From Winogradskyella eckloniae (GTDB lineage Bacteria; Bacteroidota; Bacteroidia; Flavobacteriales; Flavobacteriaceae), in NCBI RefSeq assembly GCF_013249045.1, contig NZ_JABRWP010000002.1, positions 62,001-126,000 of the forward strand: a stretch of DNA of 64,000 nt. The letters are read 5' to 3'. The position numbers and the translations under genes were made by a program. Under the pieces are notes generated by a model, which was not told where the DNA came from, did not search any database, and saw only the letters and a list, made by a program, of their open reading frames with translations. The number at the start of each line of letters is the position of its first letter. The first letter of the stretch is position 1. This document shows positions 45,982 through 55,906 of the stretch, piece after piece.

Positions 45982-47289
45982 ATGCGGTTAAAACCACTAG
46001 TAGTAATTGCCATAGCGGCTATAAGTATCATTGCTTGTAAAGAGGACAACTCAGCTGAAGAAGCCTATAATAAAGAGCTTGCAGAAATTGTAGAAGAAGA
46101 AAAAATTCTTGAGTTTGGCTTTGATATCAATAATTACATTGTAAAACGAGATACCATACAAAAAGGGGATAGTTTTGGTGAAATTTTGCAACGAAATAAT
46201 ATTGGTTATCCCGATATTTTTCAAATTGCAGAAGGCACTAAAGATACTTTTGATATAAGAAAACTGCATCCAGGTAAACCATATACCTTACTGTTTTCAA
46301 AAGAATCGGAAAAAGATAGTCTTCCAAGTCCTAAAACATTTATATACCAAACAGATCCTGTGAATTATGTGGTTATAAATTTAAAGGATTCTATATATGC
46401 CTATACAAATAAAAAACCTGTAACTTTTATTGAGAAAACAGCAACAGGTGTCATTGAGAGCAGTATTTCTAAAACATTAGAAGATAAAGGACTAAGTCAG
46501 AAATTAGCCTATAAGATGGCGGACGAAATCTATGCGTGGACCATAGATTTTAGAAGACTGCAAAAAGGAGATCGCTTTAAGGTAATCTATACAGATAAAT
46601 ATATTGACGATACCATTTATGCAGGTGTTCATAATGTAAAGGCTGCTTATTTTGAGCATAATAATGATTCTTTATATGCCTTTGAATTTGAAACAGATCC
46701 AGAAAAAGGAATTGTTGATTACTTCAATGAAGATGCTAAAAACTTACGTCGTGCGTTTTTAAAAGCACCAGTTCAATTTAGTAGAATATCGTCACGCTAT
46801 AATCTAAAACGACGTATTGCAGTTTATGGGTACAAGGTTCGTCCGCATAAAGGAACCGATTTTGCAGCTCCAGTAGGTACGCCAATCATGGCAACAGCTA
46901 ATGGTACGGTTATAGAATCTACACGACGAGGTGGTAATGGAAAATATGTAAAAATTAGACATAATGATACTTATACTACGCAATACCTCCATATGAGTAA
47001 ACGATTAGTTAAAAAAGGAGATTATGTAAAGCAAGGTGATATCATTGGTAAAGTAGGAATGACAGGCAATACAGGTGGTCCACATGTGTGTTATCGCTTC
47101 TGGAAAAACGGTAAACAGGTAGATCCCTTTAAGCAAAAACTACCAGAAGCAAAGCCAATTTCAGACAGTTTAAAGATAAAATACCTTGAATACGTGAAGC
47201 CTATAAAACAACGATTAGATAATATCTTCTTTTTAGAGGCAGAACCAAAAGACATAGAAAACACAATAACGGAAGATCCGATTTTATAA
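45982..47289 (+). CDS. M23-family (LytM) peptidoglycan endopeptidase lipoprotein
   Basis: A 435-residue lipoprotein (lipobox SIIAC, Cys19). A cleft region with LysM/OapA-like features (about 50-240) precedes the C-terminal M23 domain (about 270-385). The first zinc motif is HKGTD (His289, Asp293). The second normally reads HxH, but here it is HVC (His368 and Cys370), within GGPHVCYRFWKNG. The cysteine may still bind zinc. Family members cut peptide cross-links in the cell wall during growth or division. It is 9 bases before pgi. Confidence 0.9.
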   Translation: MRLKPLVVIAIAAISIIACKEDNSAEEAYNKELAEIVEEEKILEFGFDINNYIVKRDTIQKGDSFGEILQRNNIGYPDIFQIAEGTKDTFDIRKLHPGKPYTLLFSKESEKDSLPSPKTFIYQTDPVNYVVINLKDSIYAYTNKKPVTFIEKTATGVIESSISKTLEDKGLSQKLAYKMADEIYAWTIDFRRLQKGDRFKVIYTDKYIDDTIYAGVHNVKAAYFEHNNDSLYAFEFETDPEKGIVDYFNEDAKNLRRAFLKAPVQFSRISSRYNLKRRIAVYGYKVRPHKGTDFAAPVGTPIMATANGTVIESTRRGGNGKYVKIRHNDTYTTQYLHMSKRLVKKGDYVKQGDIIGKVGMTGNTGGPHVCYRFWKNGKQVDPFKQKLPEAKPISDSLKIKYLEYVKPIKQRLDNIFFLEAEPKDIENTITEDPIL

Positions 47290-47298
47290 CAGAAGACC

Positions 47299-48945
47299 AT
47301 GGCATTAAAAGCAACCAACCCAACCACATCAAAAGCTTGGAAACAATTACAAGCGCATTTTGAAACAATTAAATCAACGCATTTAAAAGATCTGTTTAAA
47401 GCAGATGCGGATAGAGCAAATGATTTAACGATAAAATGGGATGATTTTTATGTCGATTTTTCAAAAAATAGAATAAATACGGAAACAATTGATTTGTTAA
47501 TTGCATTGGCAAATGAATTAGATCTCAAAAATGCGATTTCAAAGTATTTTGAAGGAGATATCATTAATGCTACAGAAGGTAGAGCTGTTTTGCATACAGC
47601 TTTACGTGCACCACATACAGCGGAGGTGTTAGTTGATGGTAAAAATGTAATTCCAGAAGTCCATGAAGTCAAGAAAAAAATTAAGAATTTCACAGATGCA
47701 GTTGTAAATGGTCATCACAAAGGCTATACAGGTAAGGCGATTACAGATGTTGTTAATATCGGAATTGGAGGATCGGACTTAGGACCTGCAATGGTTGTAG
47801 ATGCACTTCAATATTATAAAAATCACTTAAACACACACTTTGTGAGTAATGTTGATGGTGATCATTACCAAGAAGTCATAAAAAACTTAAACCCAGAAAC
47901 AACACTTTTTGTAATTGTTTCAAAAACGTTTACAACGCAAGAAACCTTGTCTAATGCCAACTCAATAAGAGCATGGTTTTTAACCTCACAACCCGAAGAT
48001 GCTGTAGCGAATCATTTCGTTGCTGTGTCTACAAATATTGCAAGTGTAAAGAATTTTGGTATAGATGAGTCTAATATTTTCCCAATGAAGGATTGGGTTG
48101 GTGGTCGTTTTTCATTGTGGAGTGCAGTTGGCCTTTCAATTAGTTTGGCAGTAGGTTATAACAACTTTGACGGCTTATTGGATGGCGCGCACCAAATGGA
48201 TGAGCATTTTAGAACCGCAGATTTCAATACTAATATTCCTGTAATATCTGCTTTATTAACTATTTGGTATAATAACTTTTTTGAATCAGAGAGTGAGGCA
48301 ATTATACCATACACGCAATATTTAAATCAATTTGCGACCTACCTTCAGCAAGGTATAATGGAAAGTAATGGTAAGAGTGTAGATAGAGATGGTAATAAAG
48401 TAAATTACCAAACAGGTACATTAATTTGGGGAGAACCAGGTACCAATTCACAACATGCTTTCTTTCAATTAATACACCAAGGCACTAAATTAATTCCAAC
48501 GGATTTTATAGGCTATGTAGAATCATTGCATGGCAATAAAGATCATCATAATAAATTAATGTCTAACTATTTTGCGCAAACAGAAGCATTAATGAATGGT
48601 AAAACAAAAGACGAAGTTTTATCAGAGTTAACAGCGCAATCAGCGACAGAAGCGGAAATTAAACAGCTATTAACCTTTAAGGTTTTTGAAGGAAATAAAC
48701 CTACAACATCTATTTTAATTCAGAAACTATCTCCAGAAAGTTTAGGGAAATTAATAGCTATGTACGAACACAAAATTTTTGTGCAAGGCATTATTTGGAA
48801 TATTTATAGTTACGATCAATTTGGTGTTGAGTTAGGAAAGCAGCTCGCTAAATCAATATTAAATGAGCTTACTGACGATGATATTGCAGCAAGCCACGAT
48901 TCGTCAACTCAAAATTTAATAGCTTTTTATAAGAACAATTGTTAA
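47299..48945 (+). CDS. pgi: glucose-6-phosphate isomerase
   Basis: A 548-residue glycolytic enzyme converting glucose-6-phosphate and fructose-6-phosphate; the latter is the substrate of GlmS. Signatures include [14 protein letters not shown] (about 152-165), the family stretch [13 protein letters not shown] (about 268-280) and [10 protein letters not shown] (about 414-423), with the active-site histidine in this last region. Full length. It closes a plus-strand run with the M23 peptidase and the tryptophan dioxygenase. Confidence 0.97.
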   Translation: MALKATNPTTSKAWKQLQAHFETIKSTHLKDLFKADADRANDLTIKWDDFYVDFSKNRINTETIDLLIALANELDLKNAISKYFEGDIINATEGRAVLHTALRAPHTAEVLVDGKNVIPEVHEVKKKIKNFTDAVVNGHHKGYTGKAITDVVNIGIGGSDLGPAMVVDALQYYKNHLNTHFVSNVDGDHYQEVIKNLNPETTLFVIVSKTFTTQETLSNANSIRAWFLTSQPEDAVANHFVAVSTNIASVKNFGIDESNIFPMKDWVGGRFSLWSAVGLSISLAVGYNNFDGLLDGAHQMDEHFRTADFNTNIPVISALLTIWYNNFFESESEAIIPYTQYLNQFATYLQQGIMESNGKSVDRDGNKVNYQTGTLIWGEPGTNSQHAFFQLIHQGTKLIPTDFIGYVESLHGNKDHHNKLMSNYFAQTEALMNGKTKDEVLSELTAQSATEAEIKQLLTFKVFEGNKPTTSILIQKLSPESLGKLIAMYEHKIFVQGIIWNIYSYDQFGVELGKQLAKSILNELTDDDIAASHDSSTQNLIAFYKNNC

Positions 48946-48975
48946 AAATTGTTAAAAACATTTAATAAAATCTAT

Positions 48976-48988
48976 TATGCACGCATAA
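48976..48988 (+). promoter_or_regulatory. shared near-palindrome upstream of TBDR 2
   Basis: TATGCACGCATAA, identical and in the same orientation as the minus-strand site at 8416-8428 upstream of TBDR 1. Its centre is about 97 bases before the predicted transcription start (-7 box at 49066-49073). Confidence 0.5.
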
Positions 48989-49065
48989 AATTTAAGGATT
49001 ATATAATTAACTTCGTTTCGCTTAATTGTTAACATTTAGTTAATATACTAGCTCTATGAGGTACG

Positions 49066-49073
49066 TAATTTTG
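49066..49073 (+). promoter_or_regulatory. candidate -7 element TAATTTTG for TBDR 2
   Basis: An exact TAnnTTTG match, 35 bases before the ATG at 49108. The -33 match is weak. Confidence 0.5.
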
Positions 49074-49107
49074 CGATAATTATAAAACCAATTAACTTAA
49101 ATTTTAT

Positions 49108-51642
49108 ATGAAAAAATTTAATCTTTTTTTATGTTTTGTTGTTCTTACGAGTTTAACAACATTATCATATGCCCAAACCACTATTACGGGTAAAATAATT
49201 GATAGTGACATGAGCTCACCACTTCCTGGTGCTAACATTATAGTAAAGGGAACTTCTAATGGTGCAACAACTAACTTTGACGGTGATTTTACTTTAACAA
49301 CAGATTTAAAGTCTGGAGAAGTAATTATCTCTTATGTAGGGTTTGTTTCTCAAACTATCGCTTTTAGCGGCAATACTGATTTAGGAACAGTAACTTTAAT
49401 GTCTAGTAATGTAGGATTAGACGAAATAATGATTGTTGCTTCTGTAGCGGTTGATAGAAAAACACCAGTGGCTGTATCAACAATTAAAGCAGAAGAGATT
49501 GCAATTAAATTAGGAACTCAAGAATTTCCAGAAATTTTAAAGTCAACACCAGGTGTTTATGCAACACGTCAAGGTGGTGGTTATGGAGATAGTAGAATAA
49601 ACCTAAGAGGGTTTAGCTCTGAGAATGTCGCTGTAATGATTAACGGTGTTCCTGTGAATGATATGGAAAATGGTGCTGTTTATTGGAGTAACTGGGCTGG
49701 TTTAGGTGATGTAACATCTACTATGCAAGTACAAAGAGGTTTAGGTGCTTCAAAAGTTGCGGTAGCTTCTGTAGGTGGTACAATTAATATCATTACAAAA
49801 ACAACAGATGCAGAACAAGGTGGTAGCGTTGGTACTAGTATTGCAAATGATGGCTACTTAAAATACGGAATGACGTATTCTACAGGATTATCTGAAAAAG
49901 GATTTGCAGCAACAGTAAGTGCTTCTAAAATTGATGGAGATGGTTATGTAGATGGAACAGAGTTTTCAGGATATAATTACTTTTTAAGTTTATCACAGCA
50001 AATAAATGATGCACATAGGTTGTCTTTTACAGCTTTTGGTGCACAGCAAGAACACGGTCAACGTTTTAACCGTTCTACAATCGCTGAATTACAAGAGACA
50101 GATTCTGGTCCTCAAAAAGCGAATAAAGATTGGGGTTACAAGAATGGTGAAGTTTATCACCAATCTTACAACTTTTATCATAAGCCTCAAATGTCTATTA
50201 ACCATTTATGGAATATTAATGATGCCTCTGCATTATCTACAGCAGTATATGCATCATTTGGTTCAGGTGGTGGACGTAGAGATGAAGGATCTAAAATAGG
50301 GTCGGCAGATTACAGAATAGGTTCTACAGGCTTAACACCAATTGATTTTGATACAATTGTTGAAGAAAATATTGCGAATGGTGTAAATGGTTCAACAGAT
50401 ATCATTTCATCTTCAAGAAACTCTCATGAGTGGTATGGTGTATTATCTACATATAAAAACAAAATCAATGATGCTTTAACAATTTCAGGTGGTTTTGATG
50501 GTCGTTATTATGTAGGGTCTCACTGGTATCAAGTAGATGATTTATTAGGAGGTCAGTTTTTCTTAGATAATGAAACGGATACTTTTGCTTTTGGACAACC
50601 TTTAAAAGTTGGAGATAGATATAATAAAGATTATGACGGTATTGTATTAAGATATGGTCTTTTTGGTCAAGCAGAATATCAAATAAATGAATCTGTAAAT
50701 GTATTTGTAGCTGCAGATGTTTCTAACAGTAATTATAAACAAGAAGAGTTTATGAATAATACTATTACTGGTGATAGATTATCTGAAGCAGTTAACTTTG
50801 CAGGATATGGTATTAAAGGTGGTGGTAACTATAATTTAGATGGAAATAACAATGTATTTGTTAACGTTGGTTATTTTTCTAAAGCACCATTTTTAGATGA
50901 CGTATTTTTAGATGAAGATGGTATTATACCAAATGCAGATGCTGTAAACGAAAAAGTATTTAGTGCGGAATTAGGTTATGGTTTCCGTGGTGAAAAATTA
51001 AGTGCCAACGTAAATATTTATTACACAAACTGGTTAGATAAATCTTTAGGTGGTTCTATTGGTACGGGTGAAAACTTATTTTTCTATAACTTACAAGGTA
51101 TTGATGCGTTACACCAAGGTATCGAAGTAGATTTTAGATATAGAGCAACGGATAAGTTAACCGTAACAGGTATGGCTTCTTTAGGAGATTGGCAATGGAA
51201 AAGCAACGTATCTGCAGATATTAGAGACCAAGCAGGTGATGTTGTTGATGTCGTAGAGGTATATGCAGAAGATTTAAAAGTTGGTGATGTTGCACAAACT
51301 ACATTTGCGTTAGGTGTTGATTATAAATTAGCATCAAAATCTAATATTTATGTAGATTATAACTTTGCAGGAGATAACTACTCGTCTTATGATGTTACAA
51401 ATAGAGGTAGTTTAGATTTACCAGATGTATGGAAGTTACCTGATTTTGGTTTGTTTGATGTTGGTTTAAGACATAGTTTTGAAATGGGACCATTTGATGC
51501 AACCTTAATTGGTAAAGTAAACAACGCTTTTAATACAGAATATGTATCTGATGCCAATGATTTAGATGGAACCTCTGCTACAGCGCAAGTTTATTACGGT
51601 CCAGGAAGAACTTATAGTGTTGGATTAAAAGTTAATTTTTAA
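49108..51642 (+). CDS. TonB-dependent receptor with carboxypeptidase-like N-terminal domain
   Basis: An 844-residue outer-membrane protein. The signal peptide ends SYAQ (about 23). A carboxypeptidase-like beta-sandwich (about 25-105, SSPLPGANIIVKGT) leads to the plug (about 125-240, with LKSTPGVYATRQGGGYGDSR-like and INLRGFSS segments), then a barrel ending in an aromatic-rich strand YSVGLKVNF. It imports an unknown ligand by TonB. The gene starts 12 bases upstream of an unusual lipoprotein and shares its promoter-proximal motif with the TBDR at 5607-8339. The partner is not SusD-like. Confidence 0.93.
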   Translation: MKKFNLFLCFVVLTSLTTLSYAQTTITGKIIDSDMSSPLPGANIIVKGTSNGATTNFDGDFTLTTDLKSGEVIISYVGFVSQTIAFSGNTDLGTVTLMSSNVGLDEIMIVASVAVDRKTPVAVSTIKAEEIAIKLGTQEFPEILKSTPGVYATRQGGGYGDSRINLRGFSSENVAVMINGVPVNDMENGAVYWSNWAGLGDVTSTMQVQRGLGASKVAVASVGGTINIITKTTDAEQGGSVGTSIANDGYLKYGMTYSTGLSEKGFAATVSASKIDGDGYVDGTEFSGYNYFLSLSQQINDAHRLSFTAFGAQQEHGQRFNRSTIAELQETDSGPQKANKDWGYKNGEVYHQSYNFYHKPQMSINHLWNINDASALSTAVYASFGSGGGRRDEGSKIGSADYRIGSTGLTPIDFDTIVEENIANGVNGSTDIISSSRNSHEWYGVLSTYKNKINDALTISGGFDGRYYVGSHWYQVDDLLGGQFFLDNETDTFAFGQPLKVGDRYNKDYDGIVLRYGLFGQAEYQINESVNVFVAADVSNSNYKQEEFMNNTITGDRLSEAVNFAGYGIKGGGNYNLDGNNNVFVNVGYFSKAPFLDDVFLDEDGIIPNADAVNEKVFSAELGYGFRGEKLSANVNIYYTNWLDKSLGGSIGTGENLFFYNLQGIDALHQGIEVDFRYRATDKLTVTGMASLGDWQWKSNVSADIRDQAGDVVDVVEVYAEDLKVGDVAQTTFALGVDYKLASKSNIYVDYNFAGDNYSSYDVTNRGSLDLPDVWKLPDFGLFDVGLRHSFEMGPFDATLIGKVNNAFNTEYVSDANDLDGTSATAQVYYGPGRTYSVGLKVNF

Positions 51643-51654
51643 AAAATATTGAAA

Positions 51655-53325
51655 ATGAAAAGAATAATTTATTGTTTAGCAGTTTTAGGATTAGCCTTTT
51701 ACGGTTGTAATCCTATGGAAGACATTTATGATGGTTTAGATACAAGTGCAGAGCCAATTGTAGGTTCTGATACTTACACACTTGTTAGTGATGATTATGA
51801 TGAATTAGAATTAACGTACGGTAGTTTTAATTCTGAAGATGAAGCAAAGATATTATTACCAGGATTTTTAGCAGATAAATACCCATTTTGGGGAGAAGGT
51901 TCTTCTGTAGTGGTAGGATATGATTTGTATATTGGTAACGCAGAAGGTGTAAGTGATTTTACAAGTTCTGATATTTATGAATTTACAAACTCTGATTATG
52001 CAACAACAGGTAGTGATGCATTCGGATTTTATCCAGATGTTAATGCGACTAACGCTATACCAGAAATACTAGATACACAAGTGGCTAGTCCAGTTGAAGG
52101 GCAATTAATCTTAGCAAAATACGACCAATATTCTGAAGAACCTGAAGTAGGTTTAGCAGAAATTGTCCTTTATGATTTCGTAGGAAGTTTAGAAGGTTGG
52201 TCTACAGTTGAAGAATCTGGTGATGATGGAGTTTGGACCTCAGAATCTGGATATGTACAAGGAAACGGTTATTTTGGTGACCAATATTCAAACGTAGAAT
52301 GGTTAGTATCTCCTACAATTGATTTAACTAACGAAAGTGATCTTAAATTTCAAATCACTCAAGAATTAGATTTTGCTGGAGATGTATCTTTAGTTAAAAT
52401 TTTAGTTTCAACAGACTACATGGATGATGTATTATCTGCAACATGGGACGAAATTACTTTAGGAACTCCTGCAAGTGGAGATATGGCTTCTTCAGAAGAT
52501 TATGATTTTTCTGCATATGATGGCGAAACTATCAACATCGCTTTTAAGTATACTTCTATTGGTGATGATCCCGCAACTGTAGATACAGATGAAGGTGACG
52601 CTTCTAGATGGAGAATACAAAGCTTAGCTATAAAAACTGTAGGAGCAACAGGTGATACCAACTCTAAAGGCGAATATTTTATGTATTCAGGTGGTTCTTG
52701 GGAAGCAGTTGAAGGTGTTTACTACTTAAGTTCTAAAGATTTTGATTCAATGGGTGAAGATTTCAATCAGCCAGGACAGTATGATAACTTTGGAAGCTCT
52801 ATACCACCAGATAACTACTTACCAACATTCTTAAGTTTAACGTTCCCGTATGCGCAAGAAGAAGAAGAGTTATTTGTAATCTATGATTATTATTCAAGCT
52901 CTAGTGGAGCGCAAAGAAGAGGTAACCTTTACACAGTAACAGGTGGTGAGTTTATTGGACATGAGTCTACAATATCTACAACTTTACAGTTTGGTTATGA
53001 AAACGGAATTTGGGTACCAGATAATACTATTAGGTATACTTTTTCTGCTGATGATTATGTGTTAGTAGCAACAGAATTAGCTGATACATATCCAAATGCT
53101 ACAAGTAGTATGAGTAACTATGGTAACATGGATAGAAGAGCTGGTAATGCTGCAGAGTGGACAGATGCAATGGTACTTGAAGCTGCTGCAATAGTATTAG
53201 ATAATTTAGATCCTTCTGCTGCTGAAGAGCAAAAATATATTGTTACTGTTGAAATATACAACGGAAGTAATACTACAGAAGACTTCGCTGTCATTAAAAT
53301 AGGTGGAGAATGGGTTTATCAATAA
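51655..53325 (+). CDS. surface lipoprotein with choice-of-anchor-J-like jelly roll
   Basis: A 556-residue lipoprotein (lipobox FYGC, Cys18 from the ATG at 51655; a TTG at 51649 would add two residues). The middle (about 175-325, DFVGSLEGWSTVEESGDDGVW and VEWLVSPTIDLT-type strands) matches a choice-of-anchor-J/DUF5017-type jelly-roll, found in outer-membrane lipoproteins of the phylum. The flanks are unassigned. It probably sits on the cell surface, where it may capture ligand for the TBDR encoded 12 bases upstream. A strong terminator follows. Confidence 0.78.
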   Translation: MKRIIYCLAVLGLAFYGCNPMEDIYDGLDTSAEPIVGSDTYTLVSDDYDELELTYGSFNSEDEAKILLPGFLADKYPFWGEGSSVVVGYDLYIGNAEGVSDFTSSDIYEFTNSDYATTGSDAFGFYPDVNATNAIPEILDTQVASPVEGQLILAKYDQYSEEPEVGLAEIVLYDFVGSLEGWSTVEESGDDGVWTSESGYVQGNGYFGDQYSNVEWLVSPTIDLTNESDLKFQITQELDFAGDVSLVKILVSTDYMDDVLSATWDEITLGTPASGDMASSEDYDFSAYDGETINIAFKYTSIGDDPATVDTDEGDASRWRIQSLAIKTVGATGDTNSKGEYFMYSGGSWEAVEGVYYLSSKDFDSMGEDFNQPGQYDNFGSSIPPDNYLPTFLSLTFPYAQEEEELFVIYDYYSSSSGAQRRGNLYTVTGGEFIGHESTISTTLQFGYENGIWVPDNTIRYTFSADDYVLVATELADTYPNATSSMSNYGNMDRRAGNAAEWTDAMVLEAAAIVLDNLDPSAAEEQKYIVTVEIYNGSNTTEDFAVIKIGGEWVYQ

Positions 53326-53345
53326 TAGAGTAAATCCAATTACAT

Positions 53346-53378
53346 AAAAAAATGCCACTGAAATTCAGTGGCATTTTT
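53346..53378. terminator. bidirectional intrinsic terminator
   Basis: AAAAATGCCACTGAA (53348-53362) and TTCAGTGGCATTTTT (53364-53378) form a perfect 15-bp palindromic stem with a tiny loop and A/T tracts on both sides. It separates the convergent TBDR-lipoprotein and gldD transcripts. Confidence 0.93.
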
Positions 53379-53395
53379 ATTGTTTTAAACTTATA

Positions 53396-53965
53396 TTATT
53401 CTTCCCATTTAACACTTTCCATAATATGCTTTATGTCTTTTTTTAAATACTCAGAAGCCGGATAAATAGAATCGTAATTCGGTTTAGCATAGAAGTACAG
53501 TGAACCACTTAAGAAGTGCTTAGTGCTATCGGTAACATAGAATTGAGATTGCGAAGCAGCATTACCTCCAATTTCGTATAACATGCCGTAAACTTTGTTT
53601 TCTTTATTTTCAAAATCTTTATAAGAGATTTCATCAGCCTTAATCGTGTGTTTTTGTGTGAGGTTTTGAGCATCACGCAATAAACTGTCTAAGTTTCCAT
53701 TTTTTATAGCTTTATACGTTAAATATATTGTGGCTTTAAGAGCAGGATATTTAATATTTACACCATTAAAGGTCGCATTGGTTTGTACTGGAGTTATAGG
53801 ATTGGCAAGTTCATTTTTTTCAAAAGAGAACGGTAGCGGAACGGTTGCTTTTTTATATTCAGCATTAGGATACTCTAATCTTAAATAACCCTTAGGTTTA
53901 GGTAATGGATCATCGCCACAACTTAACATTAGTAAGCTTAAAATAGGTATTGCTAATCGTTTCAT
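53396..53965 (-). CDS. gldD: gliding motility lipoprotein GldD
   Basis: A 189-residue lipoprotein (lipobox LMLSC, Cys16) with the GldD start PKPKGYLRLEYP. GldD is needed for gliding in Flavobacterium johnsoniae and is present in gliding Bacteroidota. It is the last gene of mutY-ssb-gldE-gldD, a conserved neighbourhood in the family. Its exact biochemical role is not settled. Confidence 0.95.
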   Translation of the reverse strand: MKRLAIPILSLLMLSCGDDPLPKPKGYLRLEYPNAEYKKATVPLPFSFEKNELANPITPVQTNATFNGVNIKYPALKATIYLTYKAIKNGNLDSLLRDAQNLTQKHTIKADEISYKDFENKENKVYGMLYEIGGNAASQSQFYVTDSTKHFLSGSLYFYAKPNYDSIYPASEYLKKDIKHIMESVKWEE

Positions 53966-54044
53966 TGGTTTGTGTTTTATTTTTTACATAATATGATTTC
54001 TAAATATTTAAATATTAGAAAAAATGTTATGAGTGTTTGCCTTA

Positions 54045-55361
54045 TTATTGGTCATCTAATAAGGTAAGTTTAATCTGTTTTATTCGTTTGCGTTCTAAGG
54101 ATTCAATAGTAAAAACATAATTATTAAAATTAACTTTACTACCTATTCTAGGAAAACCTCCTGATAGTTCTAATACAAAACCAGCTAGAGTTTCTGCTTC
54201 ACCTTTTTGAGATTCAAATAAGTCTATGTCAGAATCTATTCCTATTATTTTATATACATCTTTTAAAGGTGTTTTGCCTTCAAAACTATAATTTTTATCA
54301 TCAAGTTTAGTATATATTAAATCATCATCATCATATTCATCACTAATATCACCCACAATTTCTTCAATAATATCTTCGAGAGAAACTAAGCCAGACGTAC
54401 CACCATATTCATCTACTACAACGGCTAAATGTACTTTCTTGGTTTGAAACTCAACCATTAAATCATCTAATTTCTTGTTGGCTGGTACAAAAAAGGGTTC
54501 GCGTAAAAGGGTAGTCCAATTAAAATTCTTTTTGTTAATATGTGGTAATAAGTCTTTTACATAGAGTACACCTTTAATAGAATCAATACTTTCTTCATAC
54601 ACAGGGATTCTAGAATAACCGTTATCTATAATCTCTTTAATAATGGTTGCAAAAGGCGTTTCTATATTTAGCGCAAATAAATCCATTCTAGGACGCATTA
54701 CTTGTTTTGTGTCTGTGTTTCCAAAGGATACAATACCTTGTAATATTTTTTGCTCTTCTTTTGTTGTATCGTCGTCATTAGTGAGTTCTAAAGCATGTGA
54801 TAATTGATCTACACTTAGATTAGAACGTTGTTTGCCAAATTTATTTTGAATTTTTATGGTTACAAAACGCATAGGTAAACTTATTGGCGAAAATATAACA
54901 TCTAAGACTCTTAGTGGTCTAGACATAAATGAAGAAAACTTCACACTATTTCTACTGGCATAAATTTTTGGAATAATTTCACCAAATAGTAATATTAAAA
55001 ATGTAGCAGAAACGACCTCAATTAAGAACCTAAAAAGGGCATTTTTTATATCATTAAAAAGCGTTTCACCAATAAAGGCAAACAAAATAACAACCGCAAT
55101 ATTTATAAAATTATTCGCAACTAAAATTGTGGCTAGCAGTTTTTTAGGACGTTCTAATAGTTTTGAAATAATTTGCATTGCAGGCGATTCGTTTTCTAAT
55201 CCGTCATTAATTTCAGATTTTGTGAGTGAAAACAATGCTACTTCAGCGCCAGATATTAATGCTGAGCAAATTAATAAAACAACAAGCAACAGTATACTTG
55301 AAATAAATGAAGTATTATAAGCTATTAGATTTATTAGTAAAACCGTGGGTTCTGGGTCCAA
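54045..55361 (-). CDS. gldE: gliding motility-associated protein GldE (CorC/HlyC-type)
   Basis: A 438-residue membrane protein. The N-terminal DUF21/CNNM-type region (about 15-190) has three to four membrane helices. Two CBS domains (about 215-335, with VYEESIDSIKGVLYVKDLL-type and VVDEYGGTSGLVSLEDIIEEI-type segments) and a C-terminal CorC/HlyC domain (about 350-430, ETLAGFVLE) follow. The architecture is that of magnesium/cobalt efflux proteins. In F. johnsoniae gldE sits next to gldD and can suppress gldB defects. Here it lies 79 bases before gldD and 19 after ssb. Confidence 0.94.
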   Translation of the reverse strand: MDPEPTVLLINLIAYNTSFISSILLLVVLLICSALISGAEVALFSLTKSEINDGLENESPAMQIISKLLERPKKLLATILVANNFINIAVVILFAFIGETLFNDIKNALFRFLIEVVSATFLILLFGEIIPKIYASRNSVKFSSFMSRPLRVLDVIFSPISLPMRFVTIKIQNKFGKQRSNLSVDQLSHALELTNDDDTTKEEQKILQGIVSFGNTDTKQVMRPRMDLFALNIETPFATIIKEIIDNGYSRIPVYEESIDSIKGVLYVKDLLPHINKKNFNWTTLLREPFFVPANKKLDDLMVEFQTKKVHLAVVVDEYGGTSGLVSLEDIIEEIVGDISDEYDDDDLIYTKLDDKNYSFEGKTPLKDVYKIIGIDSDIDLFESQKGEAETLAGFVLELSGGFPRIGSKVNFNNYVFTIESLERKRIKQIKLTLLDDQ

Positions 55362-55380
55362 GATAAAGTGAAATTAAAAA

Positions 55381-55821
55381 TTAAAAAGGTAAATCGTCAT
55401 TACCTTCTGCAATATCCGTGTTTTTCGTTGGTTGCTCTGATTGAGGTTTTGCTGGTGAGGTATTTGATCTTTGTGGTTGATCATTTTTTGGCGTTAAAAA
55501 CGTAAATTCATCACAGATAATTTCGGTAGAATAACGTTCCATACCTTTATCATCAGTCCATTTTCTAGTTTTTATTTTACCTTCAATATATACTTTATCT
55601 CCTTTAGATAAGTATTTTTCGCAAATTTCTGCAGCTTTGTTTCTTACTACAATATTATGCCATTCTGTGTTTGTTATGCGTTCATTAGTTTGCTTACTAA
55701 CATAAGATTCGCTAGTGGCAATAGGGAAGCGACCAACACAATTTTTATCATCAAAATAATGCATTTTTACTTCATCCCCTAAGTTGCCTATTAGCATTAC
55801 TTTATTTAATGATCCCGCCAT
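55381..55821 (-). CDS. ssb: single-stranded DNA-binding protein
   Basis: A 146-residue tetrameric SSB. The OB fold spans about 1-110 (NKVMLIGNLG at the start, WHNIVVRNKAAEICEKYL in the middle). A proline/glutamine-rich linker leads to the acidic tip DDLPF, the hub that recruits replication and repair proteins. It lies between mutY and gldE on the same strand. Confidence 0.96.
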   Translation of the reverse strand: MAGSLNKVMLIGNLGDEVKMHYFDDKNCVGRFPIATSESYVSKQTNERITNTEWHNIVVRNKAAEICEKYLSKGDKVYIEGKIKTRKWTDDKGMERYSTEIICDEFTFLTPKNDQPQRSNTSPAKPQSEQPTKNTDIAEGNDDLPF

Positions 55822-55906
55822 AATATTTTAGTTTTAAGTTGCAAAGTTACTCAATTGAACAATCACTACTTTAAAAGTAATAAAAAAATGTGATTTCTTT
55901 AAGGTT

